Positions 1 to 11,400 of a stretch of DNA of 64,000 bases are shown piece after piece (position 1 is the stretch's first letter; every line of letters starts with the position of its first letter). Location of the stretch: assembly GCA_963573305.1 (NCBI GenBank), contig OY754331.1, positions 90,263,434 to 90,327,433 on the forward strand. The letters run 5' to 3'. The translations under genes were made by a program, and so were the position numbers. The DNA comes from Pyrrhosoma nymphula. Taxonomy: Eukaryota > Arthropoda > Insecta > Odonata > Coenagrionidae. The notes under the pieces were generated by a model. It saw only the letters and a list, made by a program, of their open reading frames with translations. It had not been told where the DNA came from and ran no database searches.

Positions 1-389
1 GAGAATATGCCTGGGTGCTTGAGTATTTTTCATGTTGATGAAACATCATAAAGACATACAATGAAGGTGCATGAAACTTAGGGGTTGTATCAAACAAACA
101 ACCCTGTAAATATAGACCACTGCAATGGAACATACAGGGATGTCAGAGCTACATTGGCAGTGTGTGTTGAGTGAACCACAACTGCAGCATCTCGTCAGCA
201 CTCTATCCAAGCTTATTATGGGATTTTTATAATTTATTTTATTCCCACAATTCCAAAAACAGCTCTACTGGCCTTTGACATTGAGTGTTTCAACGAAAAA
301 CAATGGACGAACACATTGGAAAATGCATTCTTATGGAAATTATAGCTCATGTTTGAAGTGTGTCTGCATTAGTTGATAATAATAAGGTT
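1..389. other. AT-rich sequence, no feature seen
   Basis: I see no coding similarity, tandem repeat or inverted repeat here. The LINE-like sequence appears to begin near 390, where base composition becomes more GC-rich. Confidence 0.4.
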
Positions 390-2035
390 ATGAAAGATGG
401 ACCACCAGCCTCATTCTGATGTACCTGGTAACGGCTTTTGCCGGGTAATGGTGGACGTCTGCCTGTGGGGTGGTTAGCACCACATGCAGTTATACTGGTT
501 CCAAAAAGGAAAACAGAAAAAGCTACCCAAGACACCCCTCTCGGATGGGGGCCCTATGTGACTCGGATAGAGCCCTAGTGAAGTTGGGAGTGGCATAAAC
601 AAATCACCAACTAAGAAGGGAGATCGTATGCAGCGGACGGAAGCCCTAAGGGGGGACCTTCTCGCATGCCATGTTGCCAGCGAGCCCGATCGCAGGGGGT
701 ATATGGAAAGAATGCACTCTTTGTGGTGTGAGATTCATCCAGAACACCACCATCTATCGTAGCAGAAACTGTGCGAGTATGCAACCCACCTGCTAAAAAG
801 GAAACCCTCCAATAACCGCCAGTTCAGAGGAATACACCACCAGTCAGACCACCCTCCCCGACCTAGGCAGCCTCCCCACCACCTGAGGCGAGAACGATAT
901 TCGTGTCAGAGTCCCTCCCAAATGATGAAGCTGGTCAGGCTGTCACTGAACTACAAATTTGGTTATTAAGCACCATTAACTATGATGAAGGACAAACTAG
1001 GCCAAGAGACATCCACTGAAAGCTCTCCCTGCAGGGTAACCACCTTTCCCGGTTGAATGGCCTTATCAACGAAATCCTGAGGGAAACGTTGGACCTTTGG
1101 CCGGTCAATTGCGTGGTCTACGCTGCTGCCAAAATGATTGCTCACTCCCAAAATATGGCTCTCTTGGGAGGAAAAAGTAGCAAAAAGACTGCAACAGTTG
1201 GAGGCCAAGATCACACAAGCGAGATGACAGGCGTCGAGAATTCAGTGTGTGATGGAAAATATCACATCTGGGCAGGGCTGCCAGCGAGTAGATTCCAAAA
1301 TTAATTGAATGTCTTGGCCTGGCTGGACTAGACTACAAGAAGGCTTTTGACACCACTTCGCATAAGCTTTTGATCGCCATGCTGAAGTTGATGAAAGTCC
1401 ACCCAGAGGTAGTGTCCTGCATCCAACGCCTGTTACCACTCTGGAAAACACGCTTTGTTCTGACCTCAGGCAAGCGGTCAGTTCCCACAGAGTTGGTAAC
1501 ATACCACCGTGGCATTTTTCAAGGCGACAGCTTGAGCCCCTTACTGTTTTGTATTTCCCTCCTACTCCTATCCCTTAGGCTGCGACGAGGTAGAGGATAC
1601 ATGTGCGGTGTTCCAGGTGACAGGAAGCATAAGGTCACCCATTTGTTTTATATGGATGACCTGAAGCTCTACGCTTCTAATGCGAAAGACCTTCCCACTG
1701 CCCTGGACACTGTACTGGAATACAGTGAGGCTGAGAGATGGAGTTCGGATTGGAAGTGTGCATCCATCCACCTGGCGAGAGGAAGATTTTCGGAGATCAA
1801 GGAAGACATGCAACTTATTGACGGGAGCATCATTCGTGACCTCGAGGACGATGATAGCTATGAATAACTCGGCATCCCCCAACGCCGAATGCAGGAGGTT
1901 GCAGCATGGAAGGAAAGGCTCACCGCCAAATACAGACAGACTCTCAGGAACATCTGGAGTTCTGAGCTGTCAGGCAAGAATAAGGTTCTCGCCACAAACA
2001 TGTTTGCTGTTCCTACACACTACATCCATACAGCA
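390..2035 (+). pseudogene. LINE (R2-like non-LTR) retrotransposon remnant, plus copy
   Basis: Broken non-LTR retrotransposon. The 5' part (about 800-1300) matches the minus-strand copy at 3205-3780. An internal deletion then joins it to the reverse-transcriptase domain near 1321. RT landmarks are motif A (DYKKAFD, 1331-1351), motif B (QGDSLSPLLF, from about 1519) and the catalytic FYMDD box (about 1647-1661). They are followed by the downstream block ending ELSGKNKVLATNM. A TAA at 1865-1867 stands where the sister copy has a Tyr codon (TAC), so the ORF is dead. The YMDDLKLY box and the SGKNKVLA-type block recall proteins often labelled type-1 retrotransposable element R2. The clade is inferred from memory of the family, not computed. 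Confidence 0.8.
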
Positions 2036-3800
2036 GTGTAGGAACCGTGAACATGTTCATGGCGAGAACCTTATTCTTGCCTGACAGCTCAGAACTCCAG
2101 ATGTTCCTGAGAGTCTGTCTGTATTTGGCGGTGAGCCTTTCCTTCACTGCTGCAACCTCCTGCATTCGGCGTTGGGGGATGCCGAGGTATTCATAGCTGT
2201 CATCGTCCTTGAGGTGACGAATGACGCTCCCGTCAACAAGTTGCACGTCTTCCTTGATCTCCGAAAATCTTCCTCTCGCCAGGTGGATGGATGCACACTT
2301 CCAATCCAAACTCCATCCCTCAGCCTCACTGTATTCCAGTACAGTGTCCAGGGCAGTGTGAAGGTCTTTCACATTAGAAGCATAGAGCTTCAGGTCATCC
2401 ATGCAGAAGAAATGGGTGATCTTATCAACTCAACTGATGTCAAAGGCCTTCTTGTAGTCCACCCAGGCCATTGATAGCTTTCGCTTATGCCGGATGGCAT
2501 CCTGGCATATGCACCTATCAATGAGCAGGGTGTCCTTGCATCTCACGATTCCCCGCTTTGAGCCCCTCTGCTCGTACACCTCCTCCCACACAGGCTGGAC
2601 GTGGTGGAGTATAAGGTCGCTCAAGATCAAGGTGAACGCCTTATATACAGTGTTGAGGCAGGTTATGGGGCGGTAGTTCTTTGGATTGGACAAGTCTCCC
2701 ATCTTAAGTATCAGAAAAGTGTGTTCCTCAGTCAGCCACGGTGGAATTGGTTCTCTACCATTTAGAAAGGACGTAAAGATTCTGGCGAGGTGTTGGTGGG
2801 TGGAAGTAAACTTCTTCCACCAGAAGTTATTCACGGCATCCATTCCTGGAGCCTAGAAGTTCTTCTTGCCAGAGAAGGCCTTCTTCACGTCACTTTCGGT
2901 GACTGAAAGAGGTCCATCCACATCTTGTAGGTGGTGGTCACAAAATTCTTTAAAGAGGCCTATGGCCGGAGTGTCTTCGTTGAATGGCTTCAACGTTTCA
3001 TAGATTTCCTTCAGAAACGTTCAACCTCTTGGATGGGTGGTGGAGATTCAACGACAGGCGGAGGTCGTCGAAAGAGATGGGACGGGTGAAGGAGAAAGGT
3101 GGAGTTTTCCTTCATGATCCTACTCCTCTTGAGGAGTTTTTTCCGGGCAGTGGTGAGACCTTACTCTATCGACCGCGTGCTGTTTAATAGTAAGCAACAC
3201 GCTTTTATTCAGTGCGTGATGGTTGTATCTGAGGCTGCGCGCTATGCGCCGAACTTTGGGAGTGAAAGTTTTCCCAGATACGATGTATTCCATCACACAC
3301 TGGATTCTCGACGCCTGTCGCCTGCGTGAACTTGGCCTCCAACTGTTCCAGCCTCTTTGCTGCTTTGTCCTCCCAAGAGGTGTTCTTTTTGGAGTGAGTC
3401 ATAATTTTAGCAGCAGCGTAGACCACGCAACTTACCGTCCAAAGGTCCGACGTTTCCGTCAGGATTTCGTCGATAAGACCATTCAACTGAGGCAGGTGGT
3501 TACCCTGTAGAGAGATCTTTCGGTGGATGTCTCTCTGCCTAGGTCGTCCTTCATCACAGTTAACTGTGCTTAACAACCGCGTTCGTAGTTCAGAGACGGT
3601 AGGTAGCCTGACTAGCTTCCTCCCCATTTGGCGGAGAAACTGACACAAATGTCATTCTCGCCTCAGGTGGTGGAGAGGCAGCCTGTGTCGGGGAGAGTGG
3701 ACTGGCCGGTTGTGTGTTCCTCTGAACTGGCGGTTGGTGTGGAGTTTCCTTTTTTCGCATGTGGTTGGCATAATTGCTGTATGTTATTATATTATTATTA
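2036..3800 (-). pseudogene. LINE (R2-like non-LTR) retrotransposon remnant, minus copy
   Basis: Second copy of the same element, inverted tail-to-tail against the plus copy. Both stop at nearly the same internal point, just after the block reading KNKVLAMNMFTVPT. On the minus strand, 3648-3205 is an intact upstream stretch. The segment 2843-2430 carries RT motifs NYRPITCLNTVYKAF and AWVDYKKAFD. The segment 2402-2013 carries the catalytic box as CMDD (usual Y replaced by C) and the thumb-like region. Motif B is missing because about 300 bp between motif A and the MDD box are deleted. This copy keeps the N-terminal RT part that the plus copy lost. Confidence 0.8.
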
Positions 3801-3802
3801 TC

Positions 3803-3898
3803 CTCCACCATGTCCAGCCTGGAGGTGTACGAGCAGAAGGGCTCAAAGTGGGGAATCGAGGGATGCAAAGACAACTTATACACATTCAAACAGAATTG
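3803..3898 (+). pseudogene. Short plus-strand scrap of the same LINE
   Basis: The stretch encoding HHVQP...VYEQKGSKWGIEGCKDN repeats, in plus orientation, the RT segment HHVQPVWEEVYEQRGSKRG of the minus copy (about 2600-2530). It is a third fragment of the same family abutting the inverted pair. Confidence 0.65.
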
Positions 3899-3916
3899 TC
3901 TGATTCCTGAAAAAGC

Positions 3917-3996
3917 AAATGCACTGGCAAAGTTCCACAGATACTATGCAGGTATGAGTTGTCTCATCCACTCTGTGGAACTTTGCCAGTGCATTT
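3917..3996. repeat. Perfect 25-bp inverted repeat (hairpin)
   Basis: Bases 3917-3941 are the exact reverse complement of 3972-3996, with a 30-bp loop. The arm core is CTGGCAAAGTTCCACAGA. No coding similarity; it could be the end of a small foldback or MITE. Confidence 0.85.
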
Positions 3997-4029
3997 CCTT
4001 TCTGAACAATCATGAAAGAGTTCTGTAAT

Positions 4030-5393
4030 GTGTTTCACCTGATACCATATATTTTTTGAGCACACAAAATTGTCCTAGTATTGAGCAAACAAAATTGTCC
4101 TTTAGCTAAATCAGCATGACCAGTATTTTAACATGAAAATATATATCTTTGGGTCACACAAATAACATGTCTAAGGAGTTAAGGGCAGCAGCTACGCTAC
4201 ACAGCTATGTATAATATATATAAACTGTGACACGAGTGGAATTACTATGTTGCTAATATTTTTGGAAGCTATGAATGGTTAGAATAAAAGAACTAGCAAT
4301 TGTTAGAATAAAATTTTGCTTCCAGAACACACTCAAAACTTTAAATAAAACAACCGGGAAAGCGCTTATTTACCAAACAACGAAATGTTTGAGATGGCGA
4401 GGCGAAAGATCACTTTCCCATAGCGACTTTTAACCATGAAAAAATATATTATTGCGCCTTATTCCTTAATTAAGTCACACGCACCTGTGAATGTGGAACT
4501 CGTAAAAATGCGCACAATTTTAGAGCTCACTGGAGGAAGACTTTCCAGAGATCCAGCAAATATTAAATCAACCGTTCGGTCATCCATCTTCAGAAGTTAA
4601 ATGCTTCGAGATTGATATGCTTAGGCCCACGGTGGGATTCGGATGAGACAACTCATGCCTGCAGAGAGTCTTTGATCCGTATAACTTTGCCTCTCCCACT
4701 GCTAAAACTCTCGAGGCCATCGTGTCTTGGTACGGCTGGTACCTCTTTCCCTGCCTCGTCTTGATTTACGCAGCTATCACTGGAAGGTCAACTAAAATTT
4801 AATCGATAGCAATACAAATAGAATTTTCAGCAAGAAGGATCAATTCAATTTCGGGGTAACCGAAGAAAATATGTTTTCAAAGCAATTATTTTTCAATTTA
4901 TGTGATTGATAGTGACTATATCCACAATTTTCAGACGCTCTCCGTAGAAATTAGCTTCAGCTAAACGATTTGAGTTGCTGCTTCATTTCCCTCCTTCACG
5001 GTCCTCTCTTCGTCGGAGAAGTTTGGGATATCGCCCGCCAGGTCGCATTCGTGTTTTTGTTTGTAAAGTTCGCGATGGGGAGTGAAGTGTTTGTGGAATT
5101 TCCATGGAGGAACTGCCAATCCAGCGATTGTTTGTCTTTGATTTAGTGACCGATATGGAACAGATAACCCGATTGCTGTTTACACATGCGGTTTGAATAA
5201 TTGCAGATTAGTCATTCTGTGCTGTTTGAATAAATTCTTGCATGTGATCATGATACCGATTCAGCATTTACTACAGGCCTTCGCTGCTCGTCATTCTCTA
5301 GTCGTACTGTAGCAGGATGCAGTGTTCTTAACTGTATCGTAGACGTTTTACTAGTATTTATCAATTTCTTGTGAATTATTTCTTACTGCTAGA
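4030..5393. other. Upstream flank of the acid phosphatase gene; no repeat recognised
   Basis: No coding similarity seen. About 4970-5110 is relatively rich in C, G and CpG compared with its AT-rich surroundings and lies 300-400 bp before the start codon. It could be promoter or 5' UTR sequence. I cannot place a transcription start or exclude a non-coding first exon. Confidence 0.35.
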
Positions 5394-5498
5394 ATGAACT
5401 GTCTGTGGAAAGGTGTTTTGTTAGGAATTTTATTAGGTTTCAGCTACACATGCTGTATTGCTGAAGATGATCTCTCGTCTTTGGAGCTATTGCATATA
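5394..5498 (+). CDS. Acid phosphatase exon 1 (signal peptide)
   Basis: Encodes residues 1-35, from the first in-frame Met through a hydrophobic stretch (GVLLGILLGFSYTCC) to LELLHI. The donor is GTAAGT at 5499. The signal-peptide shape supports this ATG as the start. Confidence 0.88.
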
Positions 5499-8400
5499 GT
5501 AAGTGTTTTGGTTTGGTCATTTTTTTAGGTCACGGTTAAACATATTCTTCGTAACATGGAGAAATCTGGAATGTTTTTCAGGTATTCAGGCATGGAGATA
5601 GAACACCTGTTGAGCCGTATCCAAACGATCCTTACAAAAATTCAAGCCTCTGGCCTGTCGGTTGGGGGCAGCTGACAAATGTAAGTGGCCACCAGCAGAA
5701 TGAAAGTGAAATATTGCATCTGTCGGCATCAGGACGTATTCACTCCATGATTGATGAATATCTATTCCTACAAACATCCACGACCATTAGTTAAGTGAAA
5801 TAGTGGTAACACCAATTGCCTATTTATTTTTCAGGAAGGGAAAAGACAGCATTATAATCTAGGTCAGTTTTTTCGACAGCGCTATGGAAAGTTCCTAAGC
5901 CCGCTGTATTCAAAAGATGAAGTGCATATTCGGAGCACAGATGTAGACAGAACTCTCATGTCAGCGGAAGCCAACCTAGCTGGACTCTTCCCACCTAAAG
6001 GCAAGCAGATATGGGAAAAAGAAGTAACGTGGCAACCTATTCCCATACATACCCTCCCGGAATCTCTTGATCATGTGAGTTGCAGAGATATGTTATATGT
6101 TCTCAGAAAAGCACTAAGGATCAAGAGTTGGAAAGTTCCAACTCTTGGTCCATATAAACCTCTACAATTACAGATTAAGTTTTAAGTCTTGGTTAGACTA
6201 TGCTTGAACCCGAACGCGTTCATGAAAGGATGCACGTTCACTCAAAAAATAATCGTGTATTCGCAACAACTTGGGGGAATAAGTGATTGCTTGGCTAGGA
6301 AAAAGCCCGTTTTAATTCGTTCAGTCACGCATGAACCCGCACCGGTTCATTTATCATGTAGCCAAGGCTTCATATATCATTTTATGTGGTATTTTTTTTA
6401 AATTTTATTAATTATAATAACTTGTGCATAGCTTTTAAAATGTATTTTGTAATTCTATAATTTGCAAAGGTTTTGGCGGGGAAAAAACCGTGCCCCCGGT
6501 ATGAAGAGGAATTGAAAAAGTCGAAAGATTTGCCAGAAATAAAGATGCTGAACGAGCAAAGTCAAGAGTTGTATAAATATTTGACTGAGAAATCTGGAAA
6601 ACACATTCATGACATCACTAGTGTGGAATACCTTTACAATACGTTAACTATTGAGGTAAGATTTTATGTTTTGTTCCATGTCTATGCTTTATTTCTGTAA
6701 GACTTAATTATGCTTTGGTGAGTTTTGGGAGATGGTATTAATGAAAAGGCTAGCTAATTCACCACAATAAATTCCTCACAAGTGTTACCATTCAAGTTTA
6801 GTAGTAGTTACCTCTTTAACTTTAAATGACTTATGTAGTCCTAGTGTGGAGGTTTTTAAATGTATTGTGGCATTATTTAACCAACTTAACACGTGCATAG
6901 CAGAGCCATCATGAATACACACGGGTCATTTCATGTCAAATCAAATATTTTAATCAAATGAAACCCACTGACTCCGATTTTCATGAAATTTGCTTGGGAC
7001 ATACATTTTGATAAGAATAGTGACCAAATAAAGTTTTAGCCTCCTACTGTCAATAGTTTCTGGAATGTGAGCAATTGAAATTTGGGCATGACCCCTAGAG
7101 TGCCCCAACACGTGTTGATTTTTGTTTTTAACCAATAACTCCATTTCTATTGCATAAAAATCATAAAATTTTATCTGGGAGCTAAGAGGTCCAAACAGAC
7201 CCCAGAAATATCATTAAATATTCCATACATGAAATACTTCTGCAGAACAAAAATAAATTTGACAAAAAATCCCAACGTTTACAAATTTCAATTGACTGTA
7301 TCCACAGCAAAATTCATTAGGAATCCAGACTTATAGTTTTGTATAAAATAATCCTTAATGTATGAGCTAAGTTCCTGTGAAAAAAAACGTATGAGTCCTG
7401 CATTTCGTTTAGTAGAAAAAAGAGAGAAAATAGTCTATTTTTGTGATGAAAACAATATTTGAGCATGCATCTTCACACCGTAGTCAATGGTAATGGCTAG
7501 CAGAGTAGCATACTCATTAGCAATTATGTGATTGTGTACCCTCTTACTGTTAATATTATGCCTCAGGTGTATTTGAGCTGAAGGAGTTTTGTGTACTTAA
7601 AGAGAATTACACGAACTATAGTGCATTATTATGCAGTTAACTTCTTGTAATCTTTGGCCACAGACAAGGCACATTTTAAGTCTATATATTATACTGCTGT
7701 AACATTAACTGGAATGGATATTGTCAAGTGTTCGCGGGATTCATCATTAAATCATTTGAATTTATAAAATGCCAGATGTACTTCACACTAATCCACATTT
7801 CCAATGATTTATGTTGCTATTGTCATACTCAGTATCATTTGAAACTTGGATAACCTCACTAAAATGTAATCACATAGCTGAATATTTAGATCAACAGTCA
7901 CAACATTGGTACAAAATAATGGCACAATAAAATTACTCACCTAAAAGGTTGATTTGAAAATGAGCCCTCTCCTTTCAACAGGTATATCAAACTTTATAAG
8001 TCTTAGTAGTTTTGATGAAGTCTAAATACTTTTTTGAATGGTAGCCACTTATTCCTTCAAGATAGTATGTTCTCCCAGAGCTTGTAGTTGCAGGATAATT
8101 CAGCACACACAGTAAATATCCCAGGGGCACACAGCTGAACTTCTCGGATCAGAGGCGAGATTCTTCCTACCAATTTTATCAACTGATGTTGTACTTCCAT
8201 AACAAAGGCCACGTCATGGTTAAGGTTTTAAGATATAAAGCAGTAAGATGAGGTTGTGGGAGTACCATCTGTCCTCTAGTAAATTAAACAAGGGTGTACA
8301 GTGCATGATTGGTTTGTCCAGTGATAACTTTGAACTTCATCCTAAATTTAAAACTTTTACCAAAATCCATGATGATAATTGCCTTTTCTTGATCAAGGGT

Positions 8401-11400
8401 GTCTTTGCTCATTCTGAAAACAAGGATTGTGCTTCAGTGACGTAATAATGTGGAATTAATTTATTCATTTTGAGACAGAATGTCCAAGAGTTCATCCATT
8501 GATGTGGTATGTGATTGCAGTTCTCCTCTATCAGTAGAAACCCACTGCCTTTATTTCACTATATCAGATGGTCATATTCACAAAATGTATCAATTATGAT
8601 ATCCTTAAGCCTGGAAGGATACAGACAGTTCTAGGATTTTCTGAGCATACATTTTGCATTGTGTCTGTCACAAATGATTACATATATCCATTAACTCCTT
8701 GTATGTTTCCTTCAATTGCATAGTACTAATTAGCAATTTTACGGTTTGACTTATGACACAAACACACTGAGTCCCAGAAGCACCAGCGATCACGCGCCAT
8801 TTGGGTCTCAAGGGAACAAAATTTTGAGAAACCAATTTTTTCTTGCGGATATTGCTGTTTGAAGAGCACGTAAAGGTCTCTAAGGTTACTCAAATTAGTC
8901 TTTTCTGCATGTAGGTACTCATTTTTACTCACACTGACTATCTTTCGCACCTGGCATCTGTCTAGAATTTTCATTGAGTTCATGAAAAGTTTTCCAACTC
9001 TACAGTGGAGTTTGGAAGTTGTTTCCCAGCACAGGGTGATGGTGTTGCAAGTATTCCCTTCTCGTTGAGGAGCTTTTTTGCCTGTGTCACTGAACAGTCA
9101 GAAACATTCAATTGACTCATAATTTATTTCATTGACCAAGATGAAGGGGCTAAGGTCAGTATTTTAATTTTACTCTGTCAGTTGACTGTAGGTAATTTTT
9201 CATTAATTTTGGTCACCAAGTCATCCAAGTCGGCTGCCTTTTGCACAATGGCTTGACTGTCACTCTCATCTTCACCACTAATTTGACTCTCGCAGGAAGG
9301 GTCTACCAGTTTTAACACACTTGATACTTTCGAAATAAGGTGATGCATAGTCTTATCTTTCTTTTCCTATAAGAGTGTCTACTGTGGGAAGCCAAAGAAT
9401 TTTCTTTCAAAGGAGAACAGTCTAATGCCATCAAGCTGCTGTTTGCACCTTCTAACTTGTTATCACTTTCCATCAAGGACTGAACTGATGAAAGTGTTCC
9501 ATCACTTTACTCACAGGCATTGCAAAGAACATGTATATATTATAAGTTGTGGAAATCCTCTAGTCTCACCGACAGCATATTTTTGCTCCAGGCATCACAC
9601 GAACACCAGCTGCTTTTTTTGACTTACACTTGAGAGATATGGTTCTCAGAAATGACTTCACAGGAACTTTATGTATGGCAAAGGTGTCACAACATTTAAC
9701 TTGGTAGCACTCAAATTTCTTCAAGTAGCAATAAAGGTGATGGGAGCACACGGTGAACAGTAATGAAGGAGGAATATTGCACCTCTGTGCAATTAACCCT
9801 TTCGAGACGGTGGAGTTCTGTCCTATGTGTGTCTACTGAACTGAGTACCAAGAGATACTTCCTTCCTCTCTGTACGGACCATTTCTGTAATGCATCCGTG
9901 GAGAAAATTCGCGCAAGTATACACTTGACACTCAGCTCCTACCTTTTTCGACCCCTCTTAGTGGGGACCTAGCCATTATCTCGGACTCCAGGGGCAGTTA
10001 TGCTCAACCCATTGCAGGTTTACAACCTTCTCAGCGGCAAGGTATACGTGTATTGCTTGCTCTCAAATTGTAGACATTGAAATGAATTCCTCGTTTTTTA
10101 CTGTGCATTTACAAATTTTAAACGAAATTCTAACTTCAATATTAACGGATTTATTGAATAAACCTATTCCAATGCAAAAAATCTTGACTCATATCTTGAA
10201 ATCAAGATACCAGTTAATATTGATGGTAGAATTACGCTTAAAAATTGTAAACACTCACCATAAAACAAGGAGTTCAATTCTGATTGTATATTTTTTACGA
10301 AAGCAACAAATATTTATTTAGCAAAATTACTGAATAAACAATCGTATGACTGCGGACCCTTGCCACAAAGAGGGTGCTGATGCAAGGAAGGGTCCAGGTA
10401 CCTGCTCCCAGATTCCGAGGGAAAGGCCTGACCCCCACTGCGTTGGGTCCCAAAACGTAGAAGAAGTGTACCTGCGAGCACCAGAAAGGGGGGAAAGCAT
10501 AGCGTCGCAAATATGCGACGTTCGTTTGTTTGCTTAGAAAAATCTCCGTTGCATATTTTCGACGTTCGTCTTCCTGGTCAGGAAATCTACTGTCGCATAT
10601 ATCCGACGTTCGTAGCGAAAAGGTTAATTCCCTGTCTACTTCTGGTAGTTCCTCAAAAGTAAAATTTTGGAATGTATTTGTGTAGCTCTTTCTGTGGCAT
10701 TTAGATTTGAGTTATTTGCCAATGCTACACAATTCTCTGTCATAGCTAAGATACCACTGAATAGTTGGGGAGGAAATGGGACGGTAGCGGACTGCCATTT
10801 ACAAGGTGTTCTATTTCAAACTCCTTCATAAGCCTGAACGTTGCATTGTGAGACATTCTGACAGATTGATTTATATGTGAAATTCACTGCTTACATTGTC
10901 ACATAGGTGTCATTTCTCAGGAAAGACTGATAAATGTATCTGTTGTGCTATGATGTAATATTTTCAAGGAAGTACTTGTTGCATCCAAGATATGTTACAA
11001 TGTAAGCAGTGTCATCAGTCAACATAAGTTACTTTTATATAAACAATTGAACGTTCTACGGCCGTTAAAATATTGAAAGAAAATGAATTCCCGAAGGCCG
11101 TACTCTTTGATGGGCGAAAAACGGGGAGGGAAAGGAGGGATGAATAGGGTGTTGAAAGGTTAGTTAACCAGACCGGACAAAAAAGCAAAAGATAACAAAA
11201 ATTAAAAATTAAGACAAGCACTCACTCACGGGTTTGCTGAAGAAACAAAATACCACGAGGGCTCAATCACACACACAAAATCAGGTTTGCGAAGTATTAT
11301 CTTACGCCAGTGACCCACTCACACAATTAAAGAACAAAAACAGATATAATTAAAAAATTAAAACATGCACTCACTCACGCACTCTTCTCACGGGTTTGCT

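Noticed and set aside
4590..4780. Possible structural RNA (5S-like or tRNA-like) because of GC content and short pairings
   Set aside because: No 5S internal promoter boxes and no tRNA A/B boxes with a cloverleaf could be found.
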